Positions 20,924 to 32,091 of a stretch of 64,000 nucleotides of DNA are shown piece by piece. The notes below the pieces were generated by a model. The model was not told where the DNA came from, ran no database searches, and saw only the letters and a program-made list of their open reading frames with translations. This stretch comes from Porphyra umbilicalis. Taxonomy: Eukaryota; Rhodophyta; Bangiophyceae; Bangiales; Bangiaceae. The stretch lies in the NCBI GenBank assembly GCA_002049455.2, contig KV918767.1, positions 366,256 to 430,255 of the forward strand, written 5' to 3'. The translations under genes were made by a program, and so were the position numbers. Within the stretch, counting starts at the first letter, position 1. Each line of letters opens with the position of its first letter.

Positions 20924-23473
20924 GGTCGGCCGCTGGGAGTGACGGGTGCGGGGCGGAAGAGGCGAGAGACGGGTCCAGGCGCGCCGCCCGCCAGAGCAAC
21001 GACCGTGGCGTTTGGAAAAAAAAGAAGAAGGGCGCAAGCGCGGCAGCGTCAGAGGCGGGAAGAGGTGGGCGGCAACACCGCGAAAGCAAAGGCGGGACAA
21101 GGGAAGGAGCGCCGGGCCAAGACTCGGGGCATCAAGGCGATGGAGGAGAGCGCCAGCGGAGGGGGTAAGGTGGGGGGACCCCGCGGCGCGTCGGCGGCGG
21201 AGGCGGGGAGCCAGTCGCCCCCTGCGCGCCAGGCGGCCGCTGCTTCCACTGCCAGCACCCACGCGCGTCCACGCAGCCCCGTGCGGCAATGCCATTGGGC
21301 GGGGGCGGGGCGCCAGTCTGGGCGCCCCCACCAACGGCGCGAGGAGCGGGCTGACAAATCCGCGAGATATTTTTGTGGACGTCTTGATCCGGCCCGCGCG
21401 CACGTGCGCCCGCGGCCGCCCGCTTGGCGCCGCCGCGGCCGTCGCCGACCGTTTGTCTCTGCCGGCGGGGGGGGCGGCGGTCGCCTCGGGACGGGGCGAT
21501 GCGTGCGCCGCGGTGCACGCCGCGCGGGCCCGTCCAACGCACACGCACGGCGCCGCCGTGGCGGCGGGGGCGCCCCCCGCTCGGCCCCACGCGGTCGGCC
21601 GGGCGGGCCGGCACCGACGGCCGGCGCGGCGGCGCCACGCGCGGCGACACGCCGGCTTTTGCTGCCGCGGAGGGAGGCCCGCTCCGCCACCCGCGGCGGT
21701 GGGGGGCGCTCGACGGCGACGTGAATGACGGGGACGTTTGTGCACCGGGCGACGCGCCCGCCGCGGTGTACGGTCCAAAGGGCGGGCGAGTCGGAAGCGC
21801 CGCGGACGCCGTCGGCTCGGACAATGGAAGGGCGGCCGGGTCGTGGGCGGTGCCACGTGGCGCACGACCCCACGGGCTCGACGATGGAGGCTTGTTCGGC
21901 GCTGCCTCTGGCAGCGGTGATACTTTGTGGCGCCGGCGGCGCGCCCGAGCGAGACGATGCGGCCGCCCTGTCTGGGGGCGAGACCGCCCGCACGGCTTGC
22001 GGCCGCACGCTACCCGCCGTCGTGGCGAGGCGGCCGCAGCGCCGCCGCGGTGGCGACCCTGTCCGACCGCTGCAGCCGCGCCGCGTGGGGCACCCTGCCG
22101 CCGTTTGCCCCCTCGTGCGCCAGGCGGACTGGGCGGACGTCGGACCCGCGCGGGATCCCTTGTGTACGACGGCCGCGGCGGCCGTGGCCGCGACGGCGAC
22201 CTCGTCGGCCGCCTGTGCCACACGCCCCGCCATGCCTGTGCCACCCGTCACGGTGGTCGCGCAGGCCGTGGCGCCAGCGCCCATGGCAACGGCGACGGTC
22301 GCTTTTTGTGCGGGCATGCCCCACCCTGAAGCCTAATTCCCTGGCCTTTAGGACAGGGTGCTCTCAAAGTGTAGTGATGCACAGATATACTTAGATCAAG
22401 GGACTTGATCTTCGTTTTAGAGGTGGCAGGTTGCATTCGTGTCCTCAGGGATCTGAGGGCGTGTCAGTGTTTGAAGGGTCGCGATGACGCTAAAAGCGAA
22501 TAGAGTTACGTGGCTGAGAAGGACTGTCCTGCCACAGGGGTCACATGGCCCTGACGGCGCCTGCCCCCCAGCCCCCCCCCACCGCCCCGAGTTGCGTGCG
22601 GCGACCGCGCGCAGCGACTTCCGAGGTTCAACGCGCCCACGATGACCCGCGGGTGATCGCGCCTGCGCGCGGCTTTTGTTGCGGCGGCTCGTCGGCGAGA
22701 TCTGAAGCCATCTAGCTAGCGGCGCGGTTAGAGGCGCCCCGTCGCGCGGCGGTCGGTCCCACCCGCCCGCCCGTGCGCCGTGTCGGCCGCCCCGCTCGCC
22801 CTGCGCAGGTGCGCTGCGCGGCGGAGTGACGGTCCCTCCCGTTGGCGTCGCGCGACGCCGGCGCCGCCGCGCTGCGGTGGCGGCGGCGGCCCCCTTTTCC
22901 CGCCCCACGCCCCCCCCGCCACGGAAACGTGGCTGTACGCGCCCCCATGCGCGCTCGCGGCTATGGAGCCGGCCTGCGTGCCCGGTGTCAGTGCGTCGCC
23001 GAGCGCGCCACTGCCCTGAAGGCCAGGGTATTGCACGCACGTGCCTGGAATTTAGTTGAGTTATCGGTCGAGTTCTCCTAAGGTTAAGTACAAATATATA
23101 AGTACCATACCGACGTGTACCGACCGTTGAGCCACTGGTCAATACCGATTATCAATCGGGATACCGACCCTTACCGATTACGTTTATTGAATAAAATAAC
23201 CGATATGCCAACCTTACTTCTACGCGGGTTTGCGGCCGTGCACAGCGCACCGCCGACTCGTCGGCCGCGTTTCGAGCCCTCTTGTTTCCCTCCCCCTCTG
23301 CAGCTGCTGTCAAGCGTTTTCCACGATCTCCACCCCTTGTATCTCCCTCTGACCGCCCCTGTGGCGGCGTCCCCCGTACTCGGTGACACGGCGGTCGTTG
23401 ACAACGGCGGCGGCTGCGGGCCCGCCGCCGCGCCGCCGCGGCAGGCAGCCCGTCGCCGCACGTGGCGCCCGTC
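20924..23473. other. Extreme-GC spacer then AT-rich spacer, no gene called
   Basis: 20924-22330 is open in several frames on both strands. The best candidate is an ATG-initiated + strand frame at 21725-22336 (203 codons), but it has few hydrophobic core residues and no domain. 22340-23230 drops in GC, with an AT-rich patch around 23040-23215 (for example AAATATATAAG) containing no recognisable gene. Confidence 0.4.
22339..22359. repeat. Dispersed 21-nt hairpin repeat, copy 1
   Basis: The unit is CCCTG, then GCCTTTAGGA, then CAGGG plus T, a 5-bp stem with a 10-nt loop. An identical 21-nt copy lies at 61287-61307, and a diverged inverted copy lies near 23014-23030. Confidence 0.6.
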
Positions 23474-25471
23474 ATGCGGCCACACCGCGCCGCCAAGCGC
23501 CCCGCGTCTGGGCCCGCGGGCGGGGAGGCGGGCCGGACGCCGCCGCTTCCACCGGCGCTCCGTGCCGCGACGGCGGCAACAACAGACGGGGCGACGGCGG
23601 ACGCGTCGTCGGCGACGGCACCAGCGGCGGCGGCCGCGCCTGCCTCACCCGCCCCAGCGGCGGCGGTGGCGCGAGCGTCGGCCACTGCCAGCGTCACCGA
23701 GACTGGTGGTCGCCCCCCCCCCCCCCCCCCCGCCGACGGGGCGTCGGTGGTCGGCGCCGCCGCACCCCCCCCCCCGCCCCCCCGCCCCCCCCTCCCCAAA
23801 CTAACCCTCAACGACCTCGATGATGATTGCCTCGGCCTCATCGCCGCGGCGGCGTGGCCCGGCTCCCTGACGCACGGCCTGTGGGGCGCGTCGGCGCGCG
23901 CGCGTGCCGCCGGCACGGCCGCCATCACCCACGCGGCGCTCCCCTGGTGCGCCACCTGCGGCGGCCCCGACACGTGGCCGCAGCCGCCGCCGCCCGACGG
24001 CGGCGGCGGCGGCGGCGGTGACGGCGGCGGTCACGGGCGGGGCCTCCACGCCCGCGAGCTGTCCGTGACCGCCTTTCTCCGCGCCGCGCGGCGCTTGCGG
24101 TCGCTTACGCTCAGCGACGTGCCGCCGCCGTCGCGTGGCGGCCAAGACGCGCCGCCTCTGCCGTGTGCGGTCGGCTCGTCGGCGGCGGCGCGCGAGCGGG
24201 TGTGGGCGCGCGTCGGCGCCGAGGCGGCGGCGAAGCCCCTAACCGCCCTCACCGTGGATGGGCAGGCGTTGGGGGCGTTGCGGGCGTGGCTGCCAAGCCC
24301 CGGGCGGCCGTACGTGCCGCCGGCGTTGGAGCGGCTGGCGCTGCGCGCCATGGCCGACGACGACTACACCCGCGAGCGCGTCGTCGAGGCGCTGCCGGTC
24401 TTTGGCGCGTCGCTAACGCATTTCGACGTGTCGGTTGACGCGGAGATGCCGCTCTCCTTTTGGACGATGGCGCGCATCTTTGACGCGGCGGGCGTGATGG
24501 GGCGCCTCCGCGAGCTGACACTCGCCACGGAAGGCGTCTTCCTCAACGAACAGGTGGCGACGGCGCTGGCGGCGGCGTGCCCGGGCGTCACGCGCCTCTG
24601 CATCTCTGGTTGTCCTCTTTTTGGGGCGGGCTTTGGGTCGGGCCTCGCCGTCGATCGCGGCGCGCTGCCGGCGCTCGCCGACCTCGACTTTCGGCTCGTG
24701 CGGGGTATGTTTGCGCTTTGGCTAGAGTTCGGCGCCCTCGTCGCGCACCGCCGCCTCACCTCCCTCCGCGTGTCGGCGTCGGAGGGACTGGCGCACCCGG
24801 GCCTCGTCGACGCCATCCTGGGCTGTGCGGCGTTCCCAGCGACGCTTGACATTGGGGGGCTCCCCGTGCCGACGGCCGACACCCTCCGCCTGCTGCGCGA
24901 CGGGCGGGCGGCGGTCGAGTGCGTCGCGCTCGAATTGCCACCGCTGACGCTGTCGCCGACCGCCGTGGCGGCGCTCGGGCCGCTGCCGCGGCTGCGCCGG
25001 TTGCGGATCGAGGCGACCTCCCCGCCGCACCCGTCGCGCCTCCGCGTGCGCCCGTGGACGGGGCTCCCCGCCCTCGTCAACCTCTCCCTCTGCCTCCGCG
25101 GCACGCGCGCCGCGTTTACGCGCTCTCGCCTGCCGGCGCTGACGTGGCTCCTCCGCTCCCTCGCCGAATCCCCGTGCCGTGCGACGCTGCGGGCCCTGTC
25201 GGTCGGCGGCTCGTTTTATGTCGGGGCGGCGGGCGCGGCGCCGTTTGGGGTGTTGGCCTCTTTCCCGGTGCTCGCCTCCCTGTCAGTGTCGGTTGAGCTG
25301 CAAGCCGCCGCCGAGGCGGGGGACGCGCTACCGGTGGACCCGCGGGAGGGGGCGGCCGGCGCGCAGGCGATGCCGGCCATCCCACGCTCATGCTATACGG
25401 ACGTGGAGCGGGAGCTGGTCGCGCTGCTGCCGCGCGTGCTCGTCAACTTGCAGTGGTGGCATTCGTGCTGA
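23474..25471 (+). CDS. F-box/LRR-like protein
   Basis: Single open frame of 665 codons from ATG 23474 (a GTG at 23462 lies in frame upstream) to TGA 25469-25471. The first ~105 residues are Ala/Pro/Gly-rich and contain two C runs. LTLNDLDDDCLGLIAAAAWP with the following ~30 residues resembles an F-box (residues ~112-150). The remainder has recurring leucine-rich stretches: LTALTVDGQALGALRAWLP, GRLRELTLATEGVFLNEQVA, CPGVTRLCISGCPLFG, LPALADLDFRLVRGMF, LPRLRRLRIEA, LPALVNLSLCLRGTR and FPVLASLSVSVEL. These fit irregular LRRs, as in F-box substrate receptors of SCF ubiquitin ligases. The target is unknown. The poly-C runs here do not break the frame. Confidence 0.65.
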   Translation: MRPHRAAKRPASGPAGGEAGRTPPLPPALRAATAATTDGATADASSATAPAAAAAPASPAPAAAVARASATASVTETGGRPPPPPPADGASVVGAAAPPPPPPRPPLPKLTLNDLDDDCLGLIAAAAWPGSLTHGLWGASARARAAGTAAITHAALPWCATCGGPDTWPQPPPPDGGGGGGGDGGGHGRGLHARELSVTAFLRAARRLRSLTLSDVPPPSRGGQDAPPLPCAVGSSAAARERVWARVGAEAAAKPLTALTVDGQALGALRAWLPSPGRPYVPPALERLALRAMADDDYTRERVVEALPVFGASLTHFDVSVDAEMPLSFWTMARIFDAAGVMGRLRELTLATEGVFLNEQVATALAAACPGVTRLCISGCPLFGAGFGSGLAVDRGALPALADLDFRLVRGMFALWLEFGALVAHRRLTSLRVSASEGLAHPGLVDAILGCAAFPATLDIGGLPVPTADTLRLLRDGRAAVECVALELPPLTLSPTAVAALGPLPRLRRLRIEATSPPHPSRLRVRPWTGLPALVNLSLCLRGTRAAFTRSRLPALTWLLRSLAESPCRATLRALSVGGSFYVGAAGAAPFGVLASFPVLASLSVSVELQAAAEAGDALPVDPREGAAGAQAMPAIPRSCYTDVERELVALLPRVLVNLQWWHSC

Positions 25472-26720
25472 CGGGGGTGGTGGAAGCACGTGTCTGCCTG
25501 TGGAGGGCGGGCAGGGGGTTTGGCGGACAGGGGCAAGGGCGGGCGTCCTTCCCTAGGCGGGCGGACACGGGCCCGTGTGGTCCCCATGTGGGAGGCACGC
25601 GCGCGCAGGTGATCGCGCTGGCGGCCGTGCGGGTTGCCTGGCCCGCCTTTTTCGTCGCTCCCGCTGCCCAACGCACGGCTTGTGCCGCGCCCGGTCGTGG
25701 CCGCCTGCTGATTCCGTGTTGCAGGCTGTTGCAGGATCTCCACAGTCTGCCAAATGGCTGCAGGTCGGGCCATTTTGTGCTGGCAGCCTACTGGCTCAAC
25801 AGATATCTGGCAGATCGGCACGCATGTTTTCTGCTCTTTCGCTGCTTGTCTGGATCATCCAATTGCTGAGACGATGCTCAGCTCGTGCTGTTCTTCTGCT
25901 GTACGCTAGTATAACTCTTAGGAGGCGCGGAGTTACCTCGTTTCCACCAATAGGAAGCCGTTATCGTCATTCTGCAGCAGACTTGATGCTGAAGACATGC
26001 GCTGCAAGTGCAGCCCAGTGGCATGATTCCACAGATCCGGCGCAGAAATTGTGCGCTGCAACAGGGGTCCGGCAGCGACCTGCAACATTTCACCAGCAGA
26101 TTTCCTGCAGGTCAAAAACAATAAAGGCTTGTCGTGGGCAGAAAAAAACGGGGGAACACGCTGGACCTTCTCAGCACAAGATCTCCGCACCGCCACGGTG
26201 CTTTCCATGAAAGAAAAGCACCGGTCCTCCGTTTTTTTTTTGCATAAATGCACGACAATGAGCTGCTCCGCAGATCTCTGCTGCAGGAAATCATGCTGCT
26301 CGTGGCTCACGCGGCCACTTTTCCAGACCTGCAAGCAGTCTGCAACACGCCATTGCAGAGGATTCGCAGATCTGCAAGGTACACGGTCTAAGCCCCATAC
26401 GCTGGCTGCCCAGGAACGGAAAGATGGCGTGAAGTCGGTCGCGGCGGCTGCCGATTAGGGCAGCGCTGGGCCCTGACAGAGGCGATTACAGTGATCACGA
26501 TTGCACGCGTTCGGAGGGATTTCAAGGGATAATGCATCGGTAAAAAAGAAGAAAATCATCAGAGCGGGGTGTGCATCGTTGTGTCACTATCATGGGAGAA
26601 ACAAATAGAAGAGGTGCTGTTTGTTTTTTCCATGTGCCGCTTGAGGTATGGGCGCGTCACAATCATAGCTGTTCGTATTTTTGAAAGTCCAAATGACGCA
26701 TCATTCGACTCACCCCCGGT
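25472..26720. other. Lower-GC spacer rich in CTGCA/AGATCTGC words
   Basis: No gene was recognised. From about 25720 to 26380 the words CTGCA, TGCAG, GCAGATC and AGATCTGC recur in both orientations at short, irregular spacing. This looks like the remains of a repeat or the subterminal region of an old element. It ends just before the hAT-type MITE. Confidence 0.4.
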
Positions 26721-27290
26721 TAGGGTTGTTATGTGAGCCCCTATTTTGGGGGCGCTGTGCGTATTAGCGCCCTATGAGCGCCTTAACAGCGCCTACCAGC
26801 GCCCCCAGCGCCCTAAGCGCCCGCAGTAGCCCCCCATCAAATACAGCTGTAGCCCTCCATGCTTTTCCAGATCGAGGAGTCGATTTCTTGTGAATAACTA
26901 GATTCAAGGAGACTTGACCGCATCTGGTCTTTCCGAAGCAGCCGACGGAGCGAGTCAAGAGGGGGGAGTATCCGCGGTGGGGATAACAGGTCATCTGGGT
27001 GCAGTTTGACCACGCCTTGCAACATCGCCTCGACAGCGTTGTTGCAAGGCGTGGTCAAAGTGCACCCCCCCCCCCAGATGACCTGTTTTGCAATGCTCGA
27101 TTCTGAGGAGCCCTGCGAAGGCAGCATTCCGGATCGAGGCAAGCTACTGGTCAATCCTAAAACTGTTAACTAGCGCCCTAATTGCGCCCAGCAGGTGGGG
27201 GGCGCTGGGCGTAAAAGCGCCCAAATCGCGCCCTATTAACGCCCTATCTGCGCCCCTTATGAGCGCCCCAAGGCTCACATAACAACCCTA
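26721..27290. mobile_element. Non-autonomous hAT-type element (MITE), 570 bp
   Basis: Perfect 19-bp terminal inverted repeats: TAGGGTTGTTATGTGAGCC at 26721-26739 and its reverse complement at 27272-27290. A perfect 8-bp target duplication CCCCCGGT flanks the element at 26713-26720 and 27291-27298. An 8-bp TSD and TIRs starting T-A-G-G-G (consensus YARNG) are diagnostic of the hAT superfamily. Subterminal regions (26750-26830 and 27170-27270) are packed with AGCGCCC/GCGCCC motifs, the usual transposase-binding arrangement. The centre holds a ~100-bp hairpin (26985-27087). There is no coding capacity, so it would depend on a hAT transposase elsewhere. Confidence 0.92.
26985..27087. repeat. Internal hairpin of the hAT-type MITE
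   Basis: The left arm, starting AACAGGTCATCTGGGTGCA and continuing to TTGCAACA, pairs with the right arm, which starts TTGTTGCAAGGCGTGG and ends CCCAGATGACCTGTT, around a ~14-nt loop. The arms match except that the left CTGGGTGCA is expanded to a C11 tract in the right arm, plus one mismatch. Confidence 0.85.
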
Positions 27291-27515
27291 CCCCCGGTAC
27301 AGGGTACGAAAACTTGCGTGGGTGACAGCTCAGAGGCAAACGCGCTAACGAGGTGGCCAGCGGAACGCGCGTTTCTCGTCGAAAAGGACCCCACCGCTCG
27401 TGCCGTCCGGCTCGCGGAGGTGCGTCGTCGAAATGGGCGACGAATTGGTGCCGACTCGGGTCGGCCAGCTGTGGAGAAATTCAGTCATGCGGCCAGCCGC
27501 GCGGCGCATCATGCG

Positions 27516-29583
27516 CCGTCAGCTTCCGGAAGAATCCCCATCGGGGGGGGTGTTCGGTGGGCATCGAAGCCCATCGAATCGGGTGTCCGGTTGGAACTGA
27601 TGGGGCCCCGATGGGGACAATGCCCGGGGGGAATCGGCCTCATCGGGCACCCATCGGCGAAAGTCACGAGACCGAGGCTGCTGACAGCTCTTGTGCGACC
27701 AACCAGAATCCCAATATGCACATCACGCCTCAGGAGCCTTTTGGAAGGGAATGATGCAGGCAAGTTGCAAGTGGGTGTACCGAGGGGTATTGATCGTGAC
27801 CGGTGGTGACACCTGTCCAAGAAACACGCGCGCCTGGGCGTGTTTCTCTTTTTCTTCGCCATGCATTTCTTGCTCAGCTAGGACGATTCTGATGACGTAC
27901 GCGTGGTGTCTGGCACGAGAAAAAAGTGCTCATGGCGATGCATATGCGAACCAGGGCAATACGCGTACTGAGAGAAGTGGGTGCAGGGCTCGTCGCGGCG
28001 GCCGGCCGGCCGCTTCCCGTGCGCCGGCGGTGGGGACGGGTCCACCGCAAGCCCTACAGAACTCTAGGAAAACGACCCGCCCGTTCTGCCTTGCCCCCCC
28101 CCCACCGAGGACCGGCCGCCAAAATCAGTCGACCATGACACCCCACTGCCACAGGGGGCGACGCCCTCCAAAGTGCGCAGCCGGCGCCGGCACGGTCCGC
28201 GGCGACCTCCCCGGCGCCACTGACATCGGCGCAGCAAAGGTCGCCGCAGCGAGTGGCTGCGGCGCGCGGGCAGCCGGACGGTTGGACAAATGAGAGAGGC
28301 CTCCCTGTGGATGCAGCGCCAGCTGTGCGGCAGCCGGTGGAGATGGCCGCGGCCATGGTGGTGGCGGGGCGGCACGACGTGCACCGCAGCTCGTGCGGTC
28401 GAAAACGTCCTCGTCCACCACTGTGCCGCAGGCAGCTGGGTCGCCGCTCGCCACACAGGACCGTCGCCACCTTCCTTCCCCCCAGCCCCGACCAACGCCC
28501 ACGCAGCTCCAACGTACCATCCCACTGGCGCGTGGGGGTGACCGCAAGCAACATGGCTTGAGCCCCGGCGGGCGCGCGACGGACCCACCGCCAACGGTGG
28601 CGGCGGCGGCGGCGGCAGTGGCAGCGGCGGGGAGCCCCCACGGGCGGCGCCCCCTGCCGCGGCGACCCGACCGCGGCGCCCCCCCGCGTGACAGCGTCGC
28701 AGACGGCGCGGCATCCCCCCCGCGCCGGCGGCACGCCGCCGCCCGACCGACCACCTCCGCCCGGCCAAGCGGCGCGCGTGGGGGCGCGCCGAACGGGGAA
28801 AAAGTCGTACAGCCGCCGGGTCAGACGGCAAAGGGACGACAAGCAAAAAAAACAAAAAAAAAACGCCGCCACGCGCACGGACGCAAGGCGGAACGCGCGG
28901 CCGACGCGGTCGACGGCGTCGGGTCGGTTCCGTCAGCCACGGCGGCGTCCCTACCGCCACGGTGGCGGCGGCGGCGGCACCACTGCCCCCCGCCCCACCC
29001 CCCCCCCTCACACGTGCACGAAGAGGACGAGGGTGCCGCGGACCCCCCCCCATCACCCCCCCCCCCCCGCTGTTTGGTTGCTGACCGTCGTGCCAGTGGC
29101 GGCGGTGGAGACGGTGGTAAGCAGCGAGCCGCTCGCATCGGTGGTCTGGTAGGGGAGCGGGAGGGACGAGGGGGTCGGGGCAAGTGGTGAGGGTGCCCAT
29201 GTGGATCGCAGGCGAGAGGCAAGACGGTCACACGGCGATCAGACGACGAGTCGCTTGAAGGCGTCGAACCCAGGCCAGTGCATTTGGCAGCCAAAGACAC
29301 CATGTTTGATGGTAACTCGCCTTCGTCCTAGTCCTTATCTTCACACGTGGCATGCTTTACATCAGCACCCTTGCATGACGAGCCTCGGCTGTCGCCTGTT
29401 CGGCCCGGAACTCCGGGCGGGGCTCGTGAGAACGCCCATCGGAACCCCTGTTCGGTGGGCGCTCGATGGGCGTTCGATGGGCCTCATCGGGTCCCATCCG
29501 GCCCCATCGAAACGCCGATTCGATGGGCTTGGGCGCCTGGTGGGGGCCGATGCAGCCAGTTGGGGAATTCTTCCGAAAGCTGA
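27516..29583. repeat. 2.1-kb direct copy A
   Basis: It starts CGTCAGCTTCCGG and ends TTCCGAAAGCTGACG. It is nearly identical to copy B at an offset of 2108-2109 bp. Differences seen include a C9 versus C8 run near 28086, GGTGACC versus GGTGGCC near 28540, CGGCGCC versus CGGCACC near 28650, and ACGGGGAAAAA versus ACGGGAAAAAA near 28793. Confidence 0.9.
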
Positions 29584-29624
29584 CGGCATCATGCGCCGCG
29601 CGGCTGGCCGCATCATGCGCATCA

Positions 29625-31693
29625 TCGTCAGCTTCCGGTAGAATCCCCATCGGGGGGGGTGTTCGGTGGGCATCGAAGCCCATCGAATCGGGTGTCCGGT
29701 TGGAACTGATGGGGCCCCGATGGGGACAATGCCCGGGGGGAATCGGCCTCATCGGGCACCCATCGGCGAAAGTCACGAGACCGAGGCTGCTGACAGCTCT
29801 TGTGCGACCAACCAGAATCCCAATATGCACATCACGCCTCAGGAGCCTTTTGGAAGGGAATGATGCAGGCAAGTTGCAAGTGGGTGTACCGAGGGGTATT
29901 GATCGTGACCGGTGGTGACACCTGTCCAAGAAACACGCGCGCCTGGGCGTGTTTCTCTTTTTCTTCGCCATGCATTTCTTGCTCAGCTAGGACGATTCTG
30001 ATGACGTACGCGTGGTGTCTGGCACGAGAAAAAAGTGCTCATGGCGATGCATATGCGAACCAGGGCAATACGCGTACTGAGAGAAGTGGGTGCAGGGCTC
30101 GTCGCGGCGGCCGGCCGGCCGCTTCCCGTGCGCCGGCGGTGGGGACGGGTCCACCGCAAGCCCTACAGAACTCTAGGAAAACGACCCGCCCGTTCTGCCT
30201 TGCCCCCCCCCACCGAGGACCGGCCGCCAAAATCAGTCGACCATGACACCCCACTGCCACAGGGGGCGACGCCCTCCAAAGTGCGCAGCCGGCGCCGGCA
30301 CGGTCCGCGGCGACCTCCCCGGCGCCACTGACATCGGCGCAGCAAAGGTCGCCGCAGCGAGCGGCTGCGGCGCGCGGGCAGCCGGACGGTTAGACAAATG
30401 AGAGAGGCCTCCCTGTGGATGCAGCGCCAGCTGTGCGGCAGCCGGTGGAGATGGCCGCGGCCATGGTGGTGGCGGGGCGGCACGACGTGCACCGCAGCTC
30501 GTGCGGTCGAAAACGTCCTCGTCCACCACTGTGCCGCAGGCAGCTGGGTCGCCGCTCGCCACACAGGACCGTCGCCACCTTCCTTCCCCCCAGCCCCGAC
30601 CAACGCCCACGCAGCTCCAACGTACCATCCCACTGGCGCGTGGGGGTGGCCGCAAGCAACATGGCTTGAGCCCCGGCGGGCGCGCGACGGACCCACCGCC
30701 AACGGTGGCGGCGGCGGCGGCGGCAGTGGCAGCGGCGGGGAGCCCCCACGGGCGGCACCCCCTGCCGCGGCGACCCGACCGCGGCGCCCCCCCGCGTGAC
30801 AGCGTCGCAGACGGCGCGGCATCCCCCCCGCGCCGGCGGCACGCCGCCGCCCGACCGACCACCTCCGCCCGGCCAAGCGGCGCGCGTGGGGGCGCGCCGA
30901 ACGGGAAAAAAGTCGTACAGCCGCCGGGTCAGACGGCAAAGGGACGACAAGCAAAAAAAACAAAAAAAAAACGCCGCCACGCGCACGGACGCAAGGCGGA
31001 ACGCGCGGCCGACGCGGTCGACGGCGTCGGGTCGGTTCCGTCAGCCACGGCGGCGTCCCTACCGCCACGGTGGCGGCGGCGGCGGCACCACTGCCCCCCG
31101 CCCCACCCCCCCCCCTCACACGTGCACGAAGAGGACGAGGGTGCCGCGGACCCCCCCCCATCACCCCCCCCCCCCCGCTGTTTGGTTGCTGACCGTCGTG
31201 CCAGTGGCGGCGGTGGAGACGGTGGTAAGCAGCGAGCCGCTCGCATCGGTGGTCTGGTAGGGGAGCGGGAGGGACGAGGGGGTCGGGGCAAGTGGTGAGG
31301 GTGCCCATGTGGATCGCAGGCGAGAGGCAAGACGGTCACACGGCGATCAGACGACGAGTCGCTTGAAGGCGTCGAACCCAGGCCAGTGCATTTGGCAGCC
31401 AAAGACACCATGTTTGATGGTAACTCGCCTTCGTCCTAGTCCTTATCTTCACACGTGGCATGCTTTACATCAGCACCCTTGCATGACGAGCCTCGGCTGT
31501 CGCCTGTTCGGCCCGGAACTCCGGGCGGGGCTCGTGAGAACGCCCATCGGAACCCCTGTTCGGTGGGCGCTCGATGGGCGTTCGATGGGCCTCATCGGGT
31601 CCCATCCGGCCCCATCGAAACGCCGATTCGATGGGCTTGGGCGCCTGGTGGGGGCCGATGCAGCCAGTTGGGGAATTCTTCCGAAAGCTGACG
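29625..31693. repeat. 2.1-kb direct copy B
   Basis: Second head-to-tail copy of the unit at 27516-29583. It carries only scattered substitutions and homopolymer length changes, so the duplication is recent. Both copies contain long but unrecognisable open frames on both strands, for example minus-strand frames at 28064-29200 and 30163-31308. Confidence 0.9.
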
Positions 31694-32091
31694 ATGCGCC
31701 GCGCGGCTGGCCGCATGTCTGAATTTCTCCACAGCTGGCCGACCCGAGTCGGCATGATGCACGCATGGTGCGAGTCAGCCCTTTGAGGAGGATGGAGGCG
31801 GCACCGGCGGTCGGATGTGCGCCGTGCGCTTTGCTTTATGCGTCGTATTGGAAAGCGCGTCTGCGATGCCCTCTAGACAGAGGAGCGGAGGAATCCGGGC
31901 GGTCCGTGCAACGCGCAATCCCCCATGACCGGCGCGGCAGCCAGCACAAAAGCCAAACACAACCATGTCCCCGCTACCACGTCCGGCACCGCCACCGTCC
32001 GTTACTGCCTGCCTCACGTTGTGTACCCGTGCACAACTCTTCGCGCAACCCCCAACACCACCTCTTCCACCCCCCCCACTCGCCGCCCACC

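Larger units (their letters stand above)
27449..31754. mobile_element. 4.3-kb TIR-bounded element with two internal 2.1-kb copies
   Basis: The outer ends are inverted repeats of about 60-85 bp. 27449 starts TGCCGACTCGGGTCGGCCAG and runs through GTGGAGAAATTCAG and GCGGCCAGCCGCGCGGCGC to CGTCAGCTTCCGG. The same sequence is inverted and ends at 31754. Inside the TIRs, long subterminal regions carry many CCGATGGG/CCCATCGA words in both orientations. The interior is two head-to-tail copies (listed separately) whose junction at 29584-29624 keeps a shortened TIR remnant. No transposase domain was recognised, and the GC-rich interior looks like captured host sequence. No target-site duplication is visible. 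It is probably a non-autonomous DNA element that tandemised; the superfamily is unassigned (Mutator-like is possible). Confidence 0.75.

Noticed and set aside
21049..22317. 422-codon minus-strand frame
   Set aside because: Arg/Pro/Ala-biased, competing + strand frames are equally open, and there is no conserved segment.
29255..29300. GGGTTCGA on the minus strand suggesting a tRNA T-arm (also in copy B)
   Set aside because: No matching acceptor, D-arm or anticodon stem could be folded around it.
28064..31308. Transposase gene within the 2.1-kb units
   Set aside because: The 378- and 381-codon minus-strand frames show no catalytic motifs and are Pro/Arg/Ser-rich.
27440..31765. Target-site duplication for the 4.3-kb TIR element
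   Set aside because: The flanks GACGAATTGG and TGATGCACGC share no direct repeat at any reasonable TIR boundary.
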